Assembly: GCF_031456835.1 (NCBI RefSeq)
Contig: NZ_JAVDVK010000001.1
Coordinates: 1,860,001-1,924,000, forward strand
DNA from: Leifsonia shinshuensis
GTDB taxonomy: Bacteria; Actinomycetota; Actinomycetes; Actinomycetales; Microbacteriaceae
Reading direction: 5' to 3'
DNA: 64,000 nucleotides
The position numbers were made by a program, and so were the translations under genes. The notes under the pieces were generated by a model that saw only the letters and a list, made by a program, of their open reading frames with translations, was not told where the DNA came from and did no database searches. This document shows, in pieces, positions 58,103 through 64,000 of the stretch. Numbering within the stretch: the stretch's first letter is position 1; each line of letters begins with the position of its first letter.

Positions 58103-58126
58103 CGCGGACTGCGCGCAGCGGCGGCC

Positions 58127-59860
58127 TCAGTCGAACAGGCGGCGGAAGACGTTCGTGTCGGCCAGGTCGATGAGCTCGTCGCCGCGGCCGTTCATGATCG
58201 TGCGCAGCGCGTAGAGCGTGAAGCCGGCGACCTGCTTCGTGGTGATCGCCGGCGGGATGCTGAGCTCCTGCCGCGCGGTGACCACATCCACCAGCGCCGG
58301 TCCGTCGTGCGCGAACGCGGTGCGCAGCGCGCTCTCCAGCTCGTCCGGCTTCTCGACGCGCTGACCGTGCAGCCCGGCGGCCTGCGCGAGCTGGGCGAAG
58401 TCCGGGTTCTCCAGGCCGGTGCCGAAGTTCACGAAGCCCGCGGCCTTCATCTCCACCTCGACGAAGTTCAGCGACGAGTTGTTGAAGACGACGACCTTCA
58501 CCGGGAGCTTGTTCTGGCGCAGGGTGAGCAGCTCGCCGAGCAGCATCGCGAGTCCGCCGTCGCCGGCGAGCGCGACCACCTGGCGCCCGGGGAACGCCGT
58601 CTGCGCGCCGATCGCCTGCGGCAGCGCGTTGGCCATGCTGCCGTGGGTGAACGATCCGATCAGGCGGCGCCGTCCGTTCATCCGCAGGTAGCGGGCGGCC
58701 CACACCACCGGCGAGCCGACGTCCGGGATGAAGACAGCGTCCTCCGAGGCCAGCTCGCTGACAAGCCGCGCGACGTACTGCGGGTGGATGGGCGTGCGGT
58801 TGCGGTCGTTCACCGCCAGGTCGTCGAGGCTCTTGCGGGCCTTGGCGTAGTGCGCGAGCGAGGAGTCGAGGTGCTTGCGGTCCTTCCGTTCGCTGAGCAG
58901 CGGGAGCAGCGCCTCCACCGTGTCCTTCACGCTCCCGACGAGCCCGAGGTCGAGGGGGACGCGCCGCCCGAGGTTCTCGCCGCGGATGTCGACCTGGACG
59001 ATCTTCGCCCTCGACGGGAAGAACTGCTGGTACGGGAAGTCCGTGCCGAGCATCAGCAGCGCGTCGCACGACTCCATCGCCCGGTAGCCGGAGGAGAAGC
59101 CGAGGAGGCCGGTCATCCCGACGTCGTACGGGTTGTCGTACTCGATGAACTCCTTGCCCCGCATGGCGTGCACGATCGGCGCCTTCAGCGCCTCCGCGAC
59201 GGCGACGAGCTGCGCGTGCGCACCCTCGGCGCCCGCTCCCGAGAGGATGGTCACCTTCCTGGCGCCGTTCAGGATGTCCGCGGCCGCCTGCAGCTCGGGA
59301 TCGGTCGGTCGTGTCACCCGCGGCGAGAACGTGATCGGGGCCGACTTGCGGCGCCCGGCGCTGTCCGCGAGGAAGATCTCGCCGGGCACCACGACGACCG
59401 CGACCCCGCGCCGTTCGATCGCGGTGCGCATCGCGATCTCGAGGATGCGCGGCATCTGGTCGGCCTGGCTGACCAGCTCCGTGTAGACGCTCGCCTCGCG
59501 GAACAGCTCCTGCGGGTGCGTCTCCTGGAAGTATCCGCTCCCGATCTCGGCGCCGGGGATCTGCGCGGCGATGGCGAGCACCGGCACGCGGCTGCGGTTG
59601 GCGTCGTACAGCCCGTTGATCAGGTGGGTGTTGCCCGGCCCGCAGCTGCCCGCGCACACCGCCAGCTCGCCGGTCAGGGCCGCCTCGGCCGACGCGGCGA
59701 ACGCCGCCGCCTCCTCGTGCCGCACGTGCTCCCAGGTGATCGCGTCGTTGCGGCGGATCGCGTCCGTGAAGCCGTTCAGGGAGTCGCCGGGGATGCCGTA
59801 CACCCGGGTCACCCCCGCGTCCTGCAGGATCTCGACGGTCGTATCGGCGACGGTGGGCAT
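58127..59860 (-). CDS. poxB: Pyruvate dehydrogenase (quinone)-type thiamine-diphosphate enzyme
   Basis: 577 aa from an ATG at 59860 with GGGAGGA upstream. Domains: N-terminal Pyr domain with VYGIPGDSLNGF and the cofactor-activating Glu in VRHEEAAAFAA, a central domain, and a C-terminal PP domain with GDGGLAM and NNSSLNF as the thiamine-diphosphate motif. The tail LDLADTN and length fit PoxB, which oxidises pyruvate to acetate and CO2 and passes electrons to quinone. The C-terminal membrane-binding segment cannot be judged. It diverges from a TetR-type gene; a TAGGTT -10 lies at 59927-59932. Confidence 0.87.
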   Translation of the reverse strand: MPTVADTTVEILQDAGVTRVYGIPGDSLNGFTDAIRRNDAITWEHVRHEEAAAFAASAEAALTGELAVCAGSCGPGNTHLINGLYDANRSRVPVLAIAAQIPGAEIGSGYFQETHPQELFREASVYTELVSQADQMPRILEIAMRTAIERRGVAVVVVPGEIFLADSAGRRKSAPITFSPRVTRPTDPELQAAADILNGARKVTILSGAGAEGAHAQLVAVAEALKAPIVHAMRGKEFIEYDNPYDVGMTGLLGFSSGYRAMESCDALLMLGTDFPYQQFFPSRAKIVQVDIRGENLGRRVPLDLGLVGSVKDTVEALLPLLSERKDRKHLDSSLAHYAKARKSLDDLAVNDRNRTPIHPQYVARLVSELASEDAVFIPDVGSPVVWAARYLRMNGRRRLIGSFTHGSMANALPQAIGAQTAFPGRQVVALAGDGGLAMLLGELLTLRQNKLPVKVVVFNNSSLNFVEVEMKAAGFVNFGTGLENPDFAQLAQAAGLHGQRVEKPDELESALRTAFAHDGPALVDVVTARQELSIPPAITTKQVAGFTLYALRTIMNGRGDELIDLADTNVFRRLFD

Positions 59861-59926
59861 GGCGTTCCTCCCTCGATCGGTGCATCGGATGCGCCGGTCG
59901 GGCCGCGTCGCACTCCCGGCAGGGCA

Positions 59927-59932
59927 AACCTA
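59927..59932 (-). promoter_or_regulatory. Candidate -10 box of poxB
   Basis: TAGGTT on the minus strand, about 67 bases before the poxB ATG. Confidence 0.35.
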
Positions 59933-59992
59933 CGCCCCTGACGGAAATCGTTCATCCTGCGGAAAGGAAGAGTGGGTTAACGTGAGCGCATC

Positions 59993-60622
59993 ATGGTGAA
60001 ACAGGCGAGGGCCCAGGTGACCCGCGACACGATCGTCGAGGGCGCCGCCTCGGTGTTCGGTCGTCGGGGGTACGGCCTCACGTCGATCGCCGACATCGCC
60101 ACCGCCTCGGGTGTCACGAAGGGCGCGCTGTACTTCCACTTCCCCTCGAAGGACGAGCTGGCGCGCGCGGTCATCGCCGAGCAGCACCGGCGCACGATGG
60201 CCGCGGCCGCCGAGGTGCTGGAGGAGGAGCGGCCGGGGCTGGAGACGATGGTGCTGCTGAGCGGCGTGCTCGCGCACCAGCTGCTCACCGACCCGGTCGT
60301 GCAGGCGGGCATCCGGCTGACCACCGACATCGCGTTCTTCGAGACGCCGGCCACCGATCCGTATCGCGACTGGCAGCGGCTGGCGGAGACGCTGTTCGGC
60401 CGGGGCGTCGAGGAGGGCGATCTGCGGCCGGGCCTCGATCCGGCGATGCTCGCGAGCGTGGTCGTCGCCTCCTACACCGGCGTGCAGCTCGTGTCGGAGA
60501 CCTTCTCGGGCCGCGCCGACCTGCTGCAGCGGGTGCGCGAGCTGTGGACCGTGCTGCTCCCGGGCATCGTGGCGGCCGACCGGGCGAGCGCGCTGACGGC
60601 GCTTCCCGAGCTGATCCGCTGA
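59993..60622 (+). CDS. TetR-family regulator of the gamma-butyrolactone-receptor (ScbR/ArpA) type
   Basis: 209 aa from the ATG at 59993. The helix-turn-helix reads MVKQARAQVTRDTIVEGAA, then YGLTSIADIATASGVTKGAL and YFHFPSKDELARAVI, the typical sequence of Streptomyces butyrolactone receptors. The ligand-pocket Trp known in CprB (Trp127) is present at the same position (Trp127 in DPYRDWQRL). No afsA/scbA-type synthase is in the window, so it may sense a foreign signal, or be an orphan. It diverges from poxB with 132 bp between, and regulation of poxB is an inference. Confidence 0.85.
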   Translation: MVKQARAQVTRDTIVEGAASVFGRRGYGLTSIADIATASGVTKGALYFHFPSKDELARAVIAEQHRRTMAAAAEVLEEERPGLETMVLLSGVLAHQLLTDPVVQAGIRLTTDIAFFETPATDPYRDWQRLAETLFGRGVEEGDLRPGLDPAMLASVVVASYTGVQLVSETFSGRADLLQRVRELWTVLLPGIVAADRASALTALPELIR

Positions 60623-60830
60623 GCCGGGACGTCGACCCGGCCGCAGCGCCCCCAATCCGCTGCGGCCGCGCCGAGGTGCACAATGCATTCTATGCCATAA
60701 CCGGACGATCGGTATGGACTCGGCGAACACCGCCGCTCCGTCCCTCCCGGCATGCGCGAAGGCGTCCCGTAGACTTGCCCGACGGGGGAGCGCCGGCGAC
60801 GGTGCGCGTGGTTCGTTGGGGAGGAAGTGC

Positions 60831-61211
60831 ATGCCGTCACGCGGCAAGGCGCAGAAGCGCCGGGCGACGATGCGACTGGTCTACGTCGACTTCTGGTCGG
60901 CTCTGAAGATGTCGTTTTTGGTCAGCATCATCGTCGCGGCGATCACCGTGGTGGTCGGTCTGCTGCTCTGGTACGCGCTGGACCGGTTCGGCGTGGTGGG
61001 CGCCGCGAGCAACTTCCTGGAGGACATCGCCGGCGCGCAGGGCGCGAACCTCGTCGCCGGCCTGACGTTCCCGAACGTGATGACGTTCACGCTGGTCGTC
61101 GCGCTCCTCGAGGTGATCGTGGTCTCCGCGCTCGGCGCGATCTTCGCCGCCCTGTTCAACCTCGCCGTGCACGTGGTGGGCGGCTGGAAGGTCACGTTCG
61201 GGAGCGACTGA
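60831..61211 (+). CDS. DUF3566 membrane protein
   Basis: 126 aa from an ATG with GGGGAGGA eight bases upstream. The domain starts RLVYVDFWSALKMSFLVS, has two membrane spans (about residues 25-50 and 80-105) and ends GGWKVTFGSD, as in DUF3566 proteins usually found near gyrA in actinobacteria. Here gyrA is not adjacent. TAGACT at 60770-60775 is a likely -10. The 3' end overlaps the stop of the convergent BioQ-like gene by 20 bp. Confidence 0.92.
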   Translation: MPSRGKAQKRRATMRLVYVDFWSALKMSFLVSIIVAAITVVVGLLLWYALDRFGVVGAASNFLEDIAGAQGANLVAGLTFPNVMTFTLVVALLEVIVVSALGAIFAALFNLAVHVVGGWKVTFGSD

Positions 61212-61797
61212 GCTCGAGTCCCCCGACGAACAGCCCGACGCCGAAGGCGAAGGCGGCCGCCGGGTCGTCCTCGTCGAGCGGCGACTCCGGGTGATCGACC
61301 AGCACGCCGAGCGAGTCGTACTGGATGCGCTGCTGCTCGTGCGAGACATGGCCGAGCACGAAGTGGAGCAGCGCCGTCGCCGAGCGGCGTGAGGTCTCGA
61401 CGTCGAAACCGCCGCGGGCGACCGCCAGGGCCAGCCGGTCGACGGTCCCCGGCGAGCCGAGGCCGAGAGCGAGCGTGCTGGAGACGACCTCGGCACCGTC
61501 GCGGTAGGCGAGCAGCGCATCCCGGAGCGCGTCCGCCTCGGCGCGCACCGCATCCTGCCACGCGGCGACCTCAGCGAGCGGCTCAGCCGTGCGCGCGGCG
61601 ACGATGCGGTCGGCGAGCTCGGCGAGGAGCGTCTGCTTGTTCGGGAAGTGCCAGTACAGGGCGCTGGGCTGCACGTCGAGCGCGCCCGCCAGGCGGCGCA
61701 TCGTGAGGTCGGCCAGTCCCAGGTCGTCGAGGATGCGGAGCGCCGCCTCGGCCACGTCGTCGCGTGAGTGCCGCCGTCCGGTTTCGTTCCCTGCCAC
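61192..61797 (-). CDS. bioQ: TetR-family repressor of biotin uptake, BioQ-like
   Basis: 201 aa from a GTG at 61797. The helix-turn-helix contains RILDDLGLADLTMRRLAGALDVQPSALYWHF. TATACT lies six bases ahead of the GTG, so it is leaderless. Two copies of TGAACACCGTTCA sit between it and bioY, the binding site reported for actinobacterial BioQ (TGAAC-N3-GTTxx). I infer it represses itself and bioYMN when biotin is ample. The ligand is unknown. The 3' end overlaps the convergent DUF3566 gene. Confidence 0.85.
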   Translation of the reverse strand: MAGNETGRRHSRDDVAEAALRILDDLGLADLTMRRLAGALDVQPSALYWHFPNKQTLLAELADRIVAARTAEPLAEVAAWQDAVRAEADALRDALLAYRDGAEVVSSTLALGLGSPGTVDRLALAVARGGFDVETSRRSATALLHFVLGHVSHEQQRIQYDSLGVLVDHPESPLDEDDPAAAFAFGVGLFVGGLELSRSRT

Positions 61798-61803
61798 CTC
61801 GTC

Positions 61804-61809
61804 AGTATA
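61804..61809 (-). promoter_or_regulatory. -10 box of bioQ
   Basis: TATACT on the minus strand, six bases before the GTG at 61797 and one base from the first operator copy. Confidence 0.6.
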
Positions 61810-61810
61810 G

Positions 61811-61838
61811 TGAACACCGTTCAGGTGAACACCGTTCA
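61811..61838. promoter_or_regulatory. Tandem BioQ operators
   Basis: TGAACACCGTTCA occurs at 61811-61823 and again at 61826-61838 (15-bp period). Each copy is a perfect palindrome with a 3-bp centre. The pair lies between the -10 of bioQ and the -10 of bioY (61842-61847), so binding would block both promoters. Confidence 0.85.
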
Positions 61839-61853
61839 GGTAAGGATGCGCCC

Positions 61854-62555
61854 GTGACAACCTCCACTCCCCCGACGTTCTCCCGCCGCCGGCTCGACGC
61901 GACCGACCTCGCCCGCGTGGCGGTCTTCGCCGCGATCGTGGCCGTGCTCGGCCTCCCCGGCGGCCTCAGCGTCTTCGGCTCGGTGCCGATCACGGCGCAG
62001 ACCCTCGGCGTGATGCTGGCGGGCGCCATCCTGGGCCCGTGGCTCGGCGCGCTGTCAATGGCGGTGCTGCTGGCCCTCGTGGCGGTCGGGCTGCCGCTGC
62101 TCTCCGGCGGCAGCGGCGGCATCGGCGTGTTCGTCGGCCCGAGCGCGGGCTACCTGTTCGGCTGGATCGCCGGCGCGCTCGTGATCGGCCTGATCGTGCA
62201 CGCGGGCGGCCGCCGCCCGGTGTGGTGGCGCACGCTGCTCGGGATGATCGTGGGCGGCATCCTCGTCGTCTACGCGTTCGGCGTGCCGGTGCAGAGCCTG
62301 GTGACCCGCCTCCCGCTCGACACGACGGCGGCGCTGAGCCTGGTGTTCGTGCCCGGCGACCTCGTGAAGGCGGTGATCGCGACGGCCATCGTGATGACGC
62401 TGGTGCGCGCTTACCCGCGGGCGTTCCGCCGCACCTGGGTCGCGCCGCGCAGCGCGGTCCGTCCGGCGGAGACCGCGCCCGTGACCGCGGAGACCGCGGC
62501 CGGGGCCGCAAAGCCCGCGGAGCCGACGCAGCCGGCCGAGCCGCGGGTGCCGTGA
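61854..62555 (+). CDS. bioY: Biotin transporter S component BioY
   Basis: 233 aa from a GTG at 61854, six bases after AAGGAT. Six membrane spans carry BioY sequence: FAAIVAVLGLPGGLSVFGSVPITAQTLGVMLAGAILGPWLG and GGIGVFVGPSAGYLFGWI, the conserved substrate-pocket region. The C-terminal 40 residues are Ala/Pro/Glu-rich and not part of the fold. It binds biotin at the membrane and works with BioM and BioN, encoded next. Overlaps bioM by GTGA. The operator upstream suggests control by BioQ. Confidence 0.95.
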   Translation: MTTSTPPTFSRRRLDATDLARVAVFAAIVAVLGLPGGLSVFGSVPITAQTLGVMLAGAILGPWLGALSMAVLLALVAVGLPLLSGGSGGIGVFVGPSAGYLFGWIAGALVIGLIVHAGGRRPVWWRTLLGMIVGGILVVYAFGVPVQSLVTRLPLDTTAALSLVFVPGDLVKAVIATAIVMTLVRAYPRAFRRTWVAPRSAVRPAETAPVTAETAAGAAKPAEPTQPAEPRVP

Positions 62556-63247
62556 CCGACTCCGCCGCGATCCTCCTCGACCACGTCGGCGTCCGGCTCG
62601 GCGACGTCGACGCCCTCCGGGACGTCAGCCTCGCGCTCGACGCCCGGACGGTCGCGGTCGTCGGTGAGAACGGGTCCGGCAAGTCGACGTTCGCGCGCCT
62701 GCTCGCCGGGCTGGTGACGGCCACCGACGGCGGCGTGCGCATCCTCGGCCACGATCCGGTGCGGCAGGCCGCCGAGCTGCGCCGTGAGGTCGCCGTCGTC
62801 TTCAGCAACCCCGACGCGCAGATCGTCATGCCGACGGTCGCGGAGGACGTCGCGTTCTCTCTCCGGCCCGAGCGCCTGGGGCGCGACGAGACCGCGCGGC
62901 GCGTGGACGAGGCGCTCGACCGCTTCGGGCTGTCCGCGCTGCGCGACCGCTCGTCGCACGAGCTCTCCGGCGGCCAGAAGCAGCTGCTCGCCCTCGCGGG
63001 GGCGTTCGTCCGGCGCCCGCGCCTGGTCGTCGCAGACGAGCCGACCACCTACCTGGATGCGCGCAACGCCCGCCTCGTCGCCTCCCACCTGCTGGAGGAC
63101 GCGGGCCACCGCCTGGTGCTGGTGACTCACGACCTGACGCTCGCGGCGCGCTGCGACGCGGCGGTCCTGTTCGCCGCGGGCCGGGTGGAGGCGGTCGGGC
63201 ATCCCGAGGACGTCATCGCCGAGTACGAGGCGGCGCTCACGTGCTGA
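62552..63247 (+). CDS. bioM: ECF transporter ATPase, BioM
   Basis: 231 aa from a GTG overlapping the bioY stop. ABC ATPase motifs: Walker A VGENGSGKSTFARLLA near 35, Q-loop region VFSNPDAQIVMPTVAEDVAF, signature LSGGQKQLLALAG, Walker B LVVADEPTTYLD, and switch His in LVTHDL. This is the single-ATPase type used with BioN. It provides energy for biotin uptake. Confidence 0.94.
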   Translation: MTDSAAILLDHVGVRLGDVDALRDVSLALDARTVAVVGENGSGKSTFARLLAGLVTATDGGVRILGHDPVRQAAELRREVAVVFSNPDAQIVMPTVAEDVAFSLRPERLGRDETARRVDEALDRFGLSALRDRSSHELSGGQKQLLALAGAFVRRPRLVVADEPTTYLDARNARLVASHLLEDAGHRLVLVTHDLTLAARCDAAVLFAAGRVEAVGHPEDVIAEYEAALTC

Positions 63248-63852
63248 GCCTCTACCGGCCCGGCAACGGCATCCTGCACCGGATGCCGGCGGGGCCGAAG
63301 CTGCTGCTCCTGCTGGTGCTCGTCTTGGCCGTCTCGCTCCTGCCCTCGCTGTGGTGGGCGGCCGGTGCGGCGGCGACGACGACCGTGGCCGCCTACGCCC
63401 TCGCGGGTCTCGACGACGGGATGCTCGGGATGCGCGAGCTGGCCCGGCAGACGATCGCGCTCCGCTGGCTGATCGTCGTCACGCTCGGCGCCCAGCTGAT
63501 CTTCCTGGGGCCGGAGCCCGCCGTCGCGAACACCGCGCGCGTCACCTGCGCCGTGCTGCTCGCCGGCCTGCTGGCCCTGACGACCCGCGTCTCCGCCCTC
63601 CTCGACGCCGTCGAGCGCGGCCTCCGCCCGCTCGAGCGGCTGCACGTCGACTCGGGGCGCGCGGCGGTGCTGCTGACCGTGACGCTCACGACCGTCCCCG
63701 TGCTCGCGCGGCTCGCGGGCGAGGTGCGGGAGGCGCAGCGTGCGCGGGGCGCCCGGCCCGGCGTACGCTTCTTCGCGGTGCCGTTCCTCATCCTCTCCCT
63801 CAAGCACGCCGACCAGCTCGGCGAGGCGCTCTCCGCGCGGGGGGTGCGATGA
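63241..63852 (+). CDS. bioN: ECF transporter transmembrane coupling protein, BioN
   Basis: 203 aa from a GTG at 63241 overlapping the end of bioM by 7 bp. It has about five membrane spans, starting LYRPGNGILHRMPAGPKLLLLL as in CbiQ/BioN proteins. The cytosolic coupling helix contains REAQRARGARPG, the Ala-Arg-Gly motif used to contact the ATPase. Overlaps the next gene by ATGA. Confidence 0.92.
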   Translation: MLSLYRPGNGILHRMPAGPKLLLLLVLVLAVSLLPSLWWAAGAAATTTVAAYALAGLDDGMLGMRELARQTIALRWLIVVTLGAQLIFLGPEPAVANTARVTCAVLLAGLLALTTRVSALLDAVERGLRPLERLHVDSGRAAVLLTVTLTTVPVLARLAGEVREAQRARGARPGVRFFAVPFLILSLKHADQLGEALSARGVR

Positions 63853-64000
63853 CGGACCGTCCCCGCGTCCTCGGGCCGGTCGTCGACGACGAGACGCGCT
63901 GCATCCACTACCGGTCGCCGCTCGACGTGATCGCGATCCGGTTCGCCTGCTGCGGCGAGTACTACCCGTGCCACCTGTGCCACGCCGAGGCGGCCGGGCA
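63849..64000 (+). CDS. CHY zinc-finger protein (3' end outside window)
   Basis: The first 50 codons from an ATG that overlaps the bioN stop. The sequence contains CIHY, FACCGEYYPCHLCH, matching the CHY zinc finger, with paired Cys and His. Such single-domain proteins have an unknown function. Its translational coupling to bioN places it in the biotin operon. Nothing can be said of its C-terminus. Confidence 0.8.
   Translation, partial: MTDRPRVLGPVVDDETRCIHYRSPLDVIAIRFACCGEYYPCHLCHAEAAG

Overview
The window looks like chromosomal DNA from a high-GC actinobacterium, most likely Microbacteriaceae and Leifsonia-like. This is inferred from the very high GC, frequent GTG starts, 4-bp ATGA/GTGA gene overlaps, many apparently leaderless genes with a TAnnnT -10 box six bases before the start codon, and the gene families present. 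I see no rRNA, tRNA, insertion sequence, prophage or CRISPR array. No gene inside the window looks broken; the first and last genes are cut by the window edges.

Layout. 1-5.6 kb: a type VII secretion module. A WXG100-like protein and the N-terminus of a larger T7SS-substrate-like protein lie on the minus strand, divergent from a 1504-aa FHA/FtsK ATPase with the EssC layout. 5.6-7.3 kb: two membrane proteins of unknown function. 7.4-19.7 kb: a complete type IV pilus operon of 11 genes on the minus strand, in transcription order pilB, pilT, pilC, pilA, three minor pilin-like genes, pilD, pilM, pilN, pilO. 20.0-27.9 kb: a small membrane protein, then rpoC and rpoB with the rpoB promoter and a leader of about 175 nt. 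28-31.7 kb: an NAD-dependent reductase/epimerase, a LuxR-type response regulator with its histidine kinase, and a membrane protein.

31.8-43 kb: a spermidine-synthase-like protein, the 5-oxoprolinase operon pxpABC, a CGNR zinc-finger regulator with a palindromic operator, a GNAT acetyltransferase, a minus-strand run (EVE, ComB-like, DUF427, PQQ-type sugar dehydrogenase lipoprotein, TPR protein, SprT-like), then an ECF42-type sigma factor followed by an SRPBCC-like and a DUF1684 protein. 43-54.5 kb: nucleic-acid enzymes, namely a HelD/HelR RNA polymerase-associated ATPase, a DEAD-box RNA helicase, Lhr helicase and an Nei/Fpg glycosylase, with a degenerate Nudix protein and an esterase between them. 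54.5-61.2 kb: an FMN reductase, a membrane protein, a MarR regulator, an LCP cell-wall ligase, a PoxB-type pyruvate dehydrogenase, a gamma-butyrolactone-receptor-like TetR protein and a DUF3566 membrane protein. 61.2-64 kb: a BioQ-like repressor divergent from the biotin uptake operon bioY-bioM-bioN, with two tandem copies of a TGAAC-N3-GTTCA operator between them; a CHY zinc-finger gene follows and runs off the end.

Working together: EssC-like ATPase and WXG proteins would form one secretion route, and the pil operon holds a full assembly and retraction machine without an outer-membrane secretin, as expected for a monoderm. The best regulatory evidence is at the bio locus (operator abutting both promoters) and at the CGNR gene. 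The best evidence for unusual biology is the pilus locus with its oversized minor pilins and proline-repeat PilT, the repeat-encoded mini-ORF between lhr and the glycosylase, and the gamma-butyrolactone-receptor-like regulator next to poxB.
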